Below, piece by piece: positions 10,861 through 18,560 of a stretch of 64,000 bases of DNA. This DNA comes from Agapanthus africanus. Lineage: Eukaryota > Streptophyta > Magnoliopsida > Asparagales > Amaryllidaceae. The position numbers and the translations under genes are program-made. The DNA lies in assembly GCA_030015575.1 (NCBI GenBank), contig CM057338.1, positions 831,784,353 to 831,848,352 on the forward strand, read 5' to 3'. How positions within the stretch are numbered: position 1 is the first letter of the stretch; every line of letters begins with the position of its first letter. The notes under the pieces are model-generated. The model was given only the letters and a program-made list of their open reading frames with translations. It did no database searches and was not told the DNA's origin.

Positions 10861-11252
10861 TGCCCACGTAAGTATGTACGTGGATGAAGTAGTGCAGAGT
10901 TATGCAGAGTTATGCATGGCGTATGGCCAGTTTTGGGTTGATGTATCACTTTCAGAATCTTGATCTGAGAAGATAACGAGCGGACACAAGCGTCGTCATT
11001 TATCTTTGACTCAAATCTCAACTCTTAAGGGATATAGTTCCAACCCTTAACTCCATGAGCCGCATCCTTCTATTTCTTTTTTTGTCTCACTCTGGCGTGG
11101 AGTAGTTCATACGCTTATGAGTTAGTTCTCCATTTCAGTGGCATGTAGCTTTGGCAAGTGTGGCCCATAGATGGTCGGCCCATCTTGACTTCTTTGCAGG
11201 GCAGTGATGGCTTAGGAGACAGGGGTAGGATCTGCCACCTAAGGCTTTTCAA
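10861..11252. other. Element C internal region, no gene seen
   Basis: About 390 bp between the polypurine tract and the first hairpin block. Short frames only, without recognisable domains; the tract is AT-rich and then mixed. Nothing supportable was found in it. Confidence 0.6.
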
Positions 11253-11424
11253 CTTTACGAGCCGTGAGGGTCTCATAAAGACTTTTCTCCCTACGAGTCG
11301 TGAGGATCTCGTAGGTGTATTTTCTCCTTGGGAATCGTGAGGATTCCTAAGTGTGTTTTCTCTTATAAGTCGTAAGGATCCTATAAGAGAGTTTTCCCTC
11401 TTACGAGTCGAGAGGACCCGTAAG
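11253..11424. other. Hairpin block 1 (five hairpins) of element C
   Basis: Five consecutive stem-loops are separated by T-rich spacers of the TATTTTCTC type. In order (arms; loop) they are CTTTACGAG/CTCATAAAG; CCTACGAG/CTCGTAGG with loop TCGTGAGGAT; CTTGGGAATC/GATTCCTAAG; CTTATAAG/CCTATAAG with loop TCGTAAGGAT; and CTTACGAGTC/GACCCGTAAG with loop GAGAG. Slots 2 to 5 pair along all or nearly all of their length. Two related looser copies of the CGAG/CTCG kind follow at 11565-11655. Confidence 0.85.
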
Positions 11425-11989
11425 CGGTTGTTTCCCTCCTTATCGAGATTCGACTTTGGAGAGTGTGACCCGTGGATAGTATGCAAGAGACCGTTTTGGG
11501 CCGACTTGCAGGGTCCCAGTGCTTAGGAAACAGGTTTTTTAATCCCTACTGCCTAAGGCTTTATCTCACGAGTCGAGACGCATCGAGAAAATCTCGCAAA
11601 GACATCAATTTCCTCACGAGTCGAAACGGATCGAGCAGATCTCGCAAGAACATCTTAACGTCGCATTTAACCTCTGCTCTTTACGACAGAAGCCCGTTAA
11701 GGTTGGTGGTACTTAGGGTTTTGGCCATCGTACCGTCGCATAAGCTGATATAGTCCTCGATAGGCAATCGTGCTGTCCGAGTAGCCCCGCGACTGCCGTG
11801 TCTCTGATCCCTTCGGGGGCTGGACAAGACGTCTTCAAGCAATCCTCCTTGGCAGTTTGACCGTCAGAAGAGCAAGCGCTAGGAATTTGCCATGCCGCTT
11901 TTTACTTGAGGTTAGGCTCATTTTGGAGAGCCCCGATGAGTCATAACCACTCCGCGCTGGTGTGGGGATGATCTCCGATAGTCTTTCGG
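11425..11989. other. Element C internal region between hairpin block 1 and the 257-bp array
   Basis: Contains two degenerate CTCACGAGTCGA-type units (11565-11655) and otherwise non-coding sequence. No frame with a recognisable domain is present. Confidence 0.5.
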
Positions 11990-12990
11990 GCTTTATATGA
12001 GTTGCCGTTAAGACCCTGAAGCTAGGAATTTGGCCTTTGCTTCGTTTGCTGGCATTGCGTCTGCTGTATCGAGACGAATGTTGCGGTGGGAACTAAGGAT
12101 TTTGCCGTGGCTCCGTTTGTTTGATGACGTTACGTCTGCTGTGTCGAGACGAACGTTGGGGTGACATCTCGTCTGCTGTATCGAGACGGACGTCGAAGTG
12201 GTGACCACTCCACACTGGTGCGAGATGATCTCCGATTGTCTTTCCGGCTTTATATGACTTGCCGTTAAGACCCTGAAGCTAGGAATTTAGCCTTCGCTTC
12301 GTTTGCTGGCATTGCGTCCTCTGTATCGAGACGAATGTCGTGGTTGTCTCTAGGTTACTGGTGAACCGCCGATGTTTGGAACTAGGGATTTTGCCGTGGC
12401 TCCATTTGTTTGATGACGTTACGTCTGCTGTGTCGAGATGAACGTTGGGGTGACATCTCGTCTGCTGTATCGAGACGGACGTCGAAGTGGTGACCACTCC
12501 ACACTGGTGCGAGATGATCTCCGATTGTCTTTCCGGTTTTAAATGACTTGCCGTTAAGACCCTGAAGCTAGGAATTTAGCCTTCGCTTCGTTTGCTGGCA
12601 TTGCGTCCTCTGTATCGAGGCGAATGTCACGGTGGGAACTAGGGATTTTGCCGTGGCTCCGTTTGTTTGATGACGTTACGTCTGCTGTGTCGAGACGAAC
12701 GTTGGGGTGATACCTCGTCTACTGTATCGAGACGGACGTCGAAGTGGTGACCACTCCACACTGGTGCGAGATGATCTCCGATTGTCTTTCCGGTTTTATA
12801 TGACTTGCCGTTAAGACCCTGAAGCTAAGGATTTAGCCTTCGCTTCGTTTGCTTTGGTGTGTCTGAATCCCTGCTGGAGGAAGAACGCTGAGGTTGACAT
12901 TTCGTCTACTGTATCGAGACGAACGTCATGGAGGTGACCACTTCATGTGAGATGGTCTCCGATTGTCTTTCCGGTTTTATATCGAAGTTA
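11990..12990. repeat. Tandem array of a 257-bp unit, about four copies
   Basis: TTGCCGTTAAG recurs at 12002, 12259, 12548 and 12805, giving periods of 257, 289 and 257; the middle unit carries a 32-bp insertion near 12345. A partial fifth unit trails to about 13010. Each unit holds several CGTCT...AGACG inverted repeats around CTGCTGTATCG. It is non-coding. Confidence 0.9.
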
Positions 12991-13129
12991 GGAATGTGGC
13001 CTTCGCTTTCTGGTGGAGCCTGTTGGGAAGGTATTGTTCCCTTTTTATCTGTGCCCCTGGATTATATACAGGGATCGATGTGATTTCACCTGTAGGGCAA
13101 AAGTTTCATTCTTTCATTTTTTTTTATTC

Positions 13130-13380
13130 TTTCCGCGATGCTCTATCATTTCAGCTTTTATATCGCGAAGGTCGCGATTGCCCAATCATTTCGGCTATTT
13201 TTCGCGGTGCCTAATCATTTCGGCTGTTTATTTTATTTTTACTCGCTACTTTTTATTGCGAGTTGCCCAATAATTTCGGCTGTTTATTTTATTTTTACTC
13301 GCTGTTTTTTATTGCGAGTTGCCCAATCATTTCGGCTATTTAATATGCATTTTCAGCTCGCTGATTTTTATCGCGAGCGT
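13130..13380. other. Hairpin series with CATTTCGGCT spacers in element C
   Basis: Successive hairpins are separated by the repeated spacer CCCAATCATTTCGGCT: ATCGCGA/TCGCGAT (near 13162), ACTCGC/GCGAGT (13241-13263), ACTCGC/GCGAGT (13297-13319) and GCTCGC/GCGAGC (13356-13378). The loops of the last three are T-rich and similar, while the stem-closing pair switches from A-T to G-C. Confidence 0.75.
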
Positions 13381-13610
13381 AGAACTTGGAATCTGGTGCC
13401 AATCTCAGCATCAGCATCGCTACAACCGGAATATTGCCAGGAGCGAATCATCATCTGCCATGAAAGGACTTGGAATTTGATACCGATTTAGGCATCAGTA
13501 TCGCTACAACTGGGATATTGCCAGGAGCGAATCATCACTTGCCTCTGTCGATGTTGAACAAAGGTGACTTAGTAAACAGGGTTAAGGGTCCTGTCGGCTA
13601 AGGTTTTTGA

Positions 13611-13782
13611 CTTCATGAGCCGTAAGGATCTCACAAAGGTATTTCTTCCTACAAGTCGTGAGGATCTTGTAGTTGTGTTTTCTCCTTAGGAATTGTGAGG
13701 ATTCCTAAGTGCATGTTCTCTTGTAAGTCGTAAGGATCCTACAGGAGGATTTTCTCCTTGTAAATCGAGAGGATTTACAAGG
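13611..13782. other. Hairpin block 2 (five hairpins) of element C
   Basis: Same five-slot order as block 1 but different stems: CTTCATGAG/CTCACAAAG (weak); CTACAAG/CTTGTAG with loop TCGTGAGGAT; CTTAGGAAT/ATTCCTAAG; CTTGTAAG/CCTACAGG with loop TCGTAAGGAT; and CCTTGTAAATC/GATTTACAAGG with loop GAGAG, a perfect 11-bp stem. The loops match block 1 exactly in slots 2, 4 and 5. Confidence 0.85.
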
Positions 13783-13959
13783 GTTGTTCACCATACAAAC
13801 ATATCCCTAGTCTCGGATGGGACTTAGTTAGGGAAATGTTTATTCGCGCCCGTGGATTGTATACAAGGGCCAATATAGGACCACTTGTAGGGCAATGTCG
13901 AAAGTTGTGGGGGTTGCTTAAGCACAGGTTTAGGCCTCTGTAACTTAAGACTTTCAAAT

Positions 13960-14131
13960 CTTACGAGCCGTGAGGGTCCCATAAGAGCGTTCTCCTTACG
14001 AGTCGTGAGGATCTCGCAAGTGTATTTTCTCCTTAGGAATCGTAGGGATTCCTAAGTGTGTTGTTCCCTTGTGAGTCGTAAGGATCTCACGCGGGTGGTT
14101 TCTCCTTATAGGGTCGAGAGGACCCTAAAAG
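13960..14131. other. Hairpin block 3 (five hairpins) of element C
   Basis: Third copy of the five-slot block: CTTACGAG/CCCATAAG; CTTACGAG/CTCGCAAG with loop TCGTGAGGAT; CTTAGGAATC/GATTCCTAAG (perfect 10 bp); CTTGTGAG/CTCACGCG with loop TCGTAAGGAT; and CTTATAGGGTC/GACCCTAAAAG with loop GAGAG. Compared with blocks 1 and 2, stem bases change in complementary pairs. Confidence 0.85.
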
Positions 14132-14140
14132 TGTTTTTTA

Positions 14141-14445
14141 ACGAGGTTGCGCCCTTTCGGATTTTCACAAACACTCGCCGGTAATCCTACTATTTTACTC
14201 ACGGAGCCCTCTCGGGTTTTCATCCGTGCCCGTTTTGCTTATAAACATACCGTTTTTTTTTTGTTTTTTTTTTATTCTTTTTATTTTCTTTTTCTTCTCT
14301 TTTTTTTTTTACGAGGTCGCGCCCTTTCGGGTTTTCACGAACACTCGCCGGTAGTCCTGCTGTTTTTACCCCACGGAGCCCTTTCGGGTTTTCATCCGTG
14401 CCCTTTTTGCTTATGGAGATACCGTTTTTTTTTTTTTATAATTTT
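14141..14445. repeat. 170-bp tandem duplication with T-rich tracts
   Basis: ACGAGGTYGCGCCCTTTCGG occurs at 14141 and 14311, each followed by the same CTCGCCGGT and CACGGAGCCC segments. Long poly-T runs (14251-14310 and 14423-14450) close each unit. Confidence 0.85.
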
Positions 14446-14480
14446 TTTTTATCTCGTCAGCCTAAGGATGCTGCAGTATT

Positions 14481-14785
14481 AGTTTAAAGACGTTTCGGTC
14501 TGCTATTAGTTTAAAGACATTTCGGTCCGCTATTAGTTTAAGGACATTTCAGTCCATTGCAAGTTTTAGGACATTGCGGTCCATCATTAGTTTAAGGACA
14601 TCTCGGTCCGTTGTTAGTTTAAGGACGTTTCGGTCCGCCGTCGCCGTATTTGAGGCGAACATCTAGTTTATTGACTTTTCGGTCTAGCGTCTCCGTATTT
14701 GAGGAGAATTTCTAGTTTACTGACTTTTCGGTCTGGCGCCTCCGTATTTGAGGAGGATTTCTAGTTTACTGACTTTTCGGTCTGT
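14481..14785. repeat. 27-bp units followed by three 49-bp hairpin units
   Basis: 14481-14640 holds about six units of the same 27-bp family that fills the LTR minisatellite. It is followed by a 49-bp unit repeated three times (CCGTATTT at 14644, 14693 and 14742). The 49-bp units contain perfect hairpins with the identical loop GTATTTGA and different stems: TCGCC/GGCGA, TCTCC/GGAGA and CCTCC/GGAGG. Confidence 0.88.
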
Positions 14786-15510
14786 GAGTCTTTCTCCATG
14801 AATGAACATGATGCCCCCGGCATATCCATCTTCTTCGGAGCGTGCGGTTGTGGCGGACTCACCTTCCAGTTCTCAAACAGCGCAAACTTGCCCTGTTGGT
14901 ATTGGTCTTCAACCCAGTTTTTGAAGACGTAGCAGTCCTCGACCAGGTGACCTACTGTTTGGTGGTAAGGGCAATAATTATGATTATTAACGTCGCCTGG
15001 ACGCAGCGGACGTTTTGGACCCGGCAGATTAATGAGTCTGTCGCACACTGCCAGCTCGAACAGTCCCCTTGTTTTATCTTGCGGAAACGAGTAAGGACGT
15101 TTCAACTTTTCCTGGAGGGATTGCCGCTTGTTGCTTTGGCAAGCAACCGGCCTAGGGTCACCTGATTGTTGTTGAGCGCTGGCGACGAGGGCCTTTTTTC
15201 CTTTTCCTTTATTCTTTTTGCTCGGTCTCTTGTTTACGGGGCCGAGAATTTTTTCGAATAACGTGCGATTACATGGCTGAACGTTCTCGCAGTTTCTCAA
15301 TTCCTTTATTTTTGAAATAGATTCCCCGAGGGAAGAGTTGGGGATAGCTTCTTCGTCAGAGTCACTTCCAAAGGTGATAATTTGTGATCCCTTGAAGTCG
15401 GCTATATGACAGTTTGCAGCGGCTCCTTTGCGCTCATATATCGCATTTTTCCGATGTCCACAAGCTTCACACTTTGTCCTATCGAAGTGTTTCTTTTGAG
15501 CGACATACCC
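14761..15510 (-). pseudogene. gag: Element C gag, in-frame continuation beyond a TAA stop
   Basis: After the TAA that ends the 997-codon gag, the same frame stays open to 14761. It encodes a CEACGH segment, an acidic GSDSDEEA patch, and then a diverged repeat of the upstream gag C-terminal module. That module includes a YSFPQDKTRGLFEL segment and a knuckle CPYHQTVGHLVEDC (C-x2-H-x4-H-x4-C), followed by WVEDQYQQGKFAL and a KVSPPQPHAPKK tail. Gag therefore carries three such knuckles in one reading frame split by one stop. The stop could be an inactivating mutation or, less likely, a regulated readthrough site. An internal methionine start at 15300 is possible. Confidence 0.75.
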
Positions 15511-18504
15511 TTACCACCAACAGTTAAAGGACTCGCAGTCTTCGGTAGGATGTATGATCTTCTGATGATATAAACAGAAGTTAGGGTGCATCTCTACCTC
15601 AGAGAAAGAATTTTCTTCAGAGGGCTGTAGCTTCATTCCTACTGACAGAGCTTTGGCGAACCTTTTCCTCGTCTTGAATTTGTTTTTACCCGCAGTGTAT
15701 GGCTTTTGATTTGACGGGAATGCCTTGGCTCTTTCCAGTATGGCCATTTCATGCTCTTGATTGGCTTTTGCTTTCAGACGAATTTCATTTAGGAAGGCAT
15801 CGATCAACTCGTCTGACGGCTGCGGAATTTCTGTTTCAGGGTCCGCCCTCGTTTTCTCGGCGTAAGGAGCCTCTTTATTATCTGCCAATGAGTGAGAGAT
15901 CACATGACAAGTTGCCCCCGGCGTGTTTGTCTTCTTTGGAGTATGCGGCTGTGGTGGGTTCACCTTCCAGCTTTCAGACAACGCGAACTTGCCTTGTAGG
16001 TATTGATCCTCGATCCATCCCTTAAAGACGAAACAATCCTCAATCGGGTGACTTACCGTTTGGTGGTAAGGGCAATAATTGGGATTATTAAGATCGCCTG
16101 GCTGCGACAGACGTTTTGGACTCGGCAGATTGATGAGTCTGTTACGCACTGCCAGCTCAAACAGTCTTCTCGTTTTATTCTGAGGAAACGAGTAAGAACG
16201 TCCTAGCCTCTCTTCGAGGGATGGGCGTGGACGCGCGTTGTTTTGGCGAACGACCGGCTTTGAGTTGCTCGACTGTTGTTGAGCATTGGCGACGACGATC
16301 GCTTTCCCTTTTCCTTTCTCATCTCGGGAATCTGATTTTGGAGGAGACGGTCTATGGCCCATCTGGTCCATTTGGGCTAATTTGTCAATCAAGGCCTGGA
16401 AGGTGGTCGGCCTGAAGAACATCATGAATTGTGAGATGGTCGCCTGCGGATCAAGAGTGCCCACAAACATGCCTACCGCAGGTGCCTCTTCTATGCGTTG
16501 TTCACATTTCGACCATAGGTTCCGCCATCGTGTTGCGTATTGAACCCACGTTTCGCTTGGCCTTATCCTGGCATTTATTAGTGCTGTTATCGGGGTGCGT
16601 TCACTAGCACTCGCGAATCTTTGCGTAAACAGCAGTTCCATCTCTGCAAATGTTTTGACAGAGTCATTAGGCAGCTCCGAATACCATTCAAAGGCTGTTT
16701 CTGCTAAGCTGCCGACGAATTGACGTAGCAACAATTTGTCATCGCCTCCAGTATTGCCGCATAAGGCCCTGAATTGAGCGACATGCTGATGCGGATTCCC
16801 TGTCCCTTTATATACGTGGAATTTAGGGATCGTATATCCTGGCGGGTAATTGATTTGGTCATACCAGCTCGGATACGGTCGTCCGGTTCTAACAGTTTGC
16901 CCAGCCGCTTCATTCGCCTGATGAACCCGGATCTGCTGAGCTATATATTCGTCTAGGTCGACTTTGGAGATTGCCTCCTCCTTGGCTGTTGATAGAGCCG
17001 GCGGAGGATTTGACGTTTCTCCCCTTTCGTCTTCAAGGACGATCGGAGGATCTTCAGCAGGAGGGTCCGGCTGTAACATCATCCCTACCATATCTTGGAA
17101 GAGGAGCGCCATCTGTTTTATATTAGCCGCTTGCTCTGCAGCTTCTTTGTCCCTCTTTTCGAGGACTCTGCGTAAAAAGTCAGCGTCGGTTTCTTGTTCT
17201 TGACGCTCATCCGAAGACGTTTCAGAGCTTTCTTTTGGCTCAGTGAGTGCAGCCATTGTAGTCATCATTTCCTGAAGCTTTTGTTGTTGCTCCTGGGCTT
17301 TCGTCACGGATCGGGTGAGCGGTCGGTGGCCCGTAGAAGTGCGGCTTTCCTCCTTTCCAGAAGCCATATAAACAGTGTGCACCACCATGCCCCCAGACTT
17401 GGGGCGTTTGTGTTCGGTGTCTTTGCGATTTGCCGAAGACATAGGGGCTTTTTGCGGCCTCCTTTTTTGAGTGGTTGGAGTTAAGGGAGCCGTTGTAGTG
17501 GGCACCCAAGTATCTTTTGCTTTTTGTGCTTTGACAGAGTAATCCTTCCCCTGCCGAACCTTCATCTTTTTCTGTCGTCGGAGGCAGTCTTGATCGATCA
17601 CCGACTCTTGAACTTGTCGCCAGACTTTGTAAATTTTAGAGGACAGCCGTTGAAGGGGCTGCTCTAGCTTCTTCTCTGGAATATTCTTCACAGATGAATG
17701 AGTTCGCTTTAGCACCGCAGTAGGAGAGTTTCTGCGCACCAAGTTCAGCAACTCAAAGCTGTTCTTGGTTGGAACAGCAGTATCGATCTCCACCATTAGA
17801 GTTGGAGGAGTAAGTCCAGAGGGGGAGTTGCCCCCAGCCTTCTTCACTCGGCGCCAGTAGCGACGTCGGGCATGTCGTGCTGATGGAGTTGTTTCAGCTA
17901 TAGGGGTGACCTCCTCATGCCCCCTGTGTTGGTCAGAATATACCGGTACCAGCTTTTTAAAGATCGACGTCCGTTGAGCGGGGACGGCCAACTTGTCAGA
18001 AGCGGACTTCTGAACATGGGAAGCAACCTTGGTGATTTTGCCAGGAACGGGAGTTGGGATGGCTATCCGTTTCGGGATAACGCCTTCTGGTATGGCAGGC
18101 TTCTTCATGGGCCCGATGGAGCTCTGGCCTAATCCATTAAAACCTGAAGCAGTGGAGTTGGATGACTCGTTGAGAGGGGTCGCGGCAGTGGCAAGTCGGT
18201 CGAAGACCAACTTCTTTGGAGCTTCTTGCGATGTTATTGGGGCATTGAAGCTTATCAATGGGAGCATAGTCCCGAAGAACAATCCAGCGGTGGCCTGAGT
18301 TACTTGCTCCACTGGCATCTTGAAAAGGGAGGCCGCTTGGGGCCCATAAGTCACTCCTCCGGACGGGATGGAGCGAGAGATGCAGTTGCAGGTAGTGCAG
18401 TCTGAAGCCATTGATCTTCTGTTTCCTGCACGAAGCAAGATACCAAATCTTAGTACCTCGAATCCACAGGCAACCACAGCAAATCGCGATTCGTTCGCGA
18501 ACAC
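15511..18504 (-). CDS. gag: Element C gag polyprotein (997 codons)
   Basis: Retrotransposon capsid and nucleocapsid protein, expected to form cytoplasmic particles around the element RNA. The first half (residues 1-540) is low-complexity, with basic patches (RRRYWRRVKK near 213-222) and a glutamine/glutamate stretch near 400-470. A Ty3-type gag capsid domain lies at about 555-710, with FEWYSELP at 605-612, FAEMELLFTQRF and ATRWRNLW. Two CHHC knuckles are C811-H814-H819-C824 and C977-H980-H985-C990, the C-x-YH...H...C form common in Tat gag. The start is uncertain: M1 at 18504 lies 34 nt after the primer-binding site, and M32 at 18411 is an alternative. No protease or pol follows. At about 1000 residues it is longer than most plant gag proteins. 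Confidence 0.88.
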   Translation of the reverse strand: MFANESRFAVVACGFEVLRFGILLRAGNRRSMASDCTTCNCISRSIPSGGVTYGPQAASLFKMPVEQVTQATAGLFFGTMLPLISFNAPITSQEAPKKLVFDRLATAATPLNESSNSTASGFNGLGQSSIGPMKKPAIPEGVIPKRIAIPTPVPGKITKVASHVQKSASDKLAVPAQRTSIFKKLVPVYSDQHRGHEEVTPIAETTPSARHARRRYWRRVKKAGGNSPSGLTPPTLMVEIDTAVPTKNSFELLNLVRRNSPTAVLKRTHSSVKNIPEKKLEQPLQRLSSKIYKVWRQVQESVIDQDCLRRQKKMKVRQGKDYSVKAQKAKDTWVPTTTAPLTPTTQKRRPQKAPMSSANRKDTEHKRPKSGGMVVHTVYMASGKEESRTSTGHRPLTRSVTKAQEQQQKLQEMMTTMAALTEPKESSETSSDERQEQETDADFLRRVLEKRDKEAAEQAANIKQMALLFQDMVGMMLQPDPPAEDPPIVLEDERGETSNPPPALSTAKEEAISKVDLDEYIAQQIRVHQANEAAGQTVRTGRPYPSWYDQINYPPGYTIPKFHVYKGTGNPHQHVAQFRALCGNTGGDDKLLLRQFVGSLAETAFEWYSELPNDSVKTFAEMELLFTQRFASASERTPITALINARIRPSETWVQYATRWRNLWSKCEQRIEEAPAVGMFVGTLDPQATISQFMMFFRPTTFQALIDKLAQMDQMGHRPSPPKSDSRDEKGKGKAIVVANAQQQSSNSKPVVRQNNARPRPSLEERLGRSYSFPQNKTRRLFELAVRNRLINLPSPKRLSQPGDLNNPNYCPYHQTVSHPIEDCFVFKGWIEDQYLQGKFALSESWKVNPPQPHTPKKTNTPGATCHVISHSLADNKEAPYAEKTRADPETEIPQPSDELIDAFLNEIRLKAKANQEHEMAILERAKAFPSNQKPYTAGKNKFKTRKRFAKALSVGMKLQPSEENSFSEVEMHPNFCLYHQKIIHPTEDCESFNCWW

Positions 18505-18537
18505 GACACACGAAGTGTGGAGTGGAAAGAGGAAAAG

Positions 18538-18555
18538 GTCCCACCGGGCATGCCA
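18538..18555 (-). other. Primer-binding site of element C
   Basis: The minus strand reads GATTC and then TGGCATGCCCGGTGGGAC directly after the 5' LTR end GGGGAACA. The TGG start is complementary to a tRNA CCA end. It is not the initiator Met site used by the other elements here. It resembles the ATTCTGGC... layout of Tat elements, but the cognate tRNA was not identified. Confidence 0.65.
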
Positions 18556-18560
18556 GAATC

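Noticed and set aside
14147..14482. 111-codon plus-strand frame with poly-Phe segments
   Set aside because: It is created by poly-T tracts in a duplicated non-coding unit of element C.
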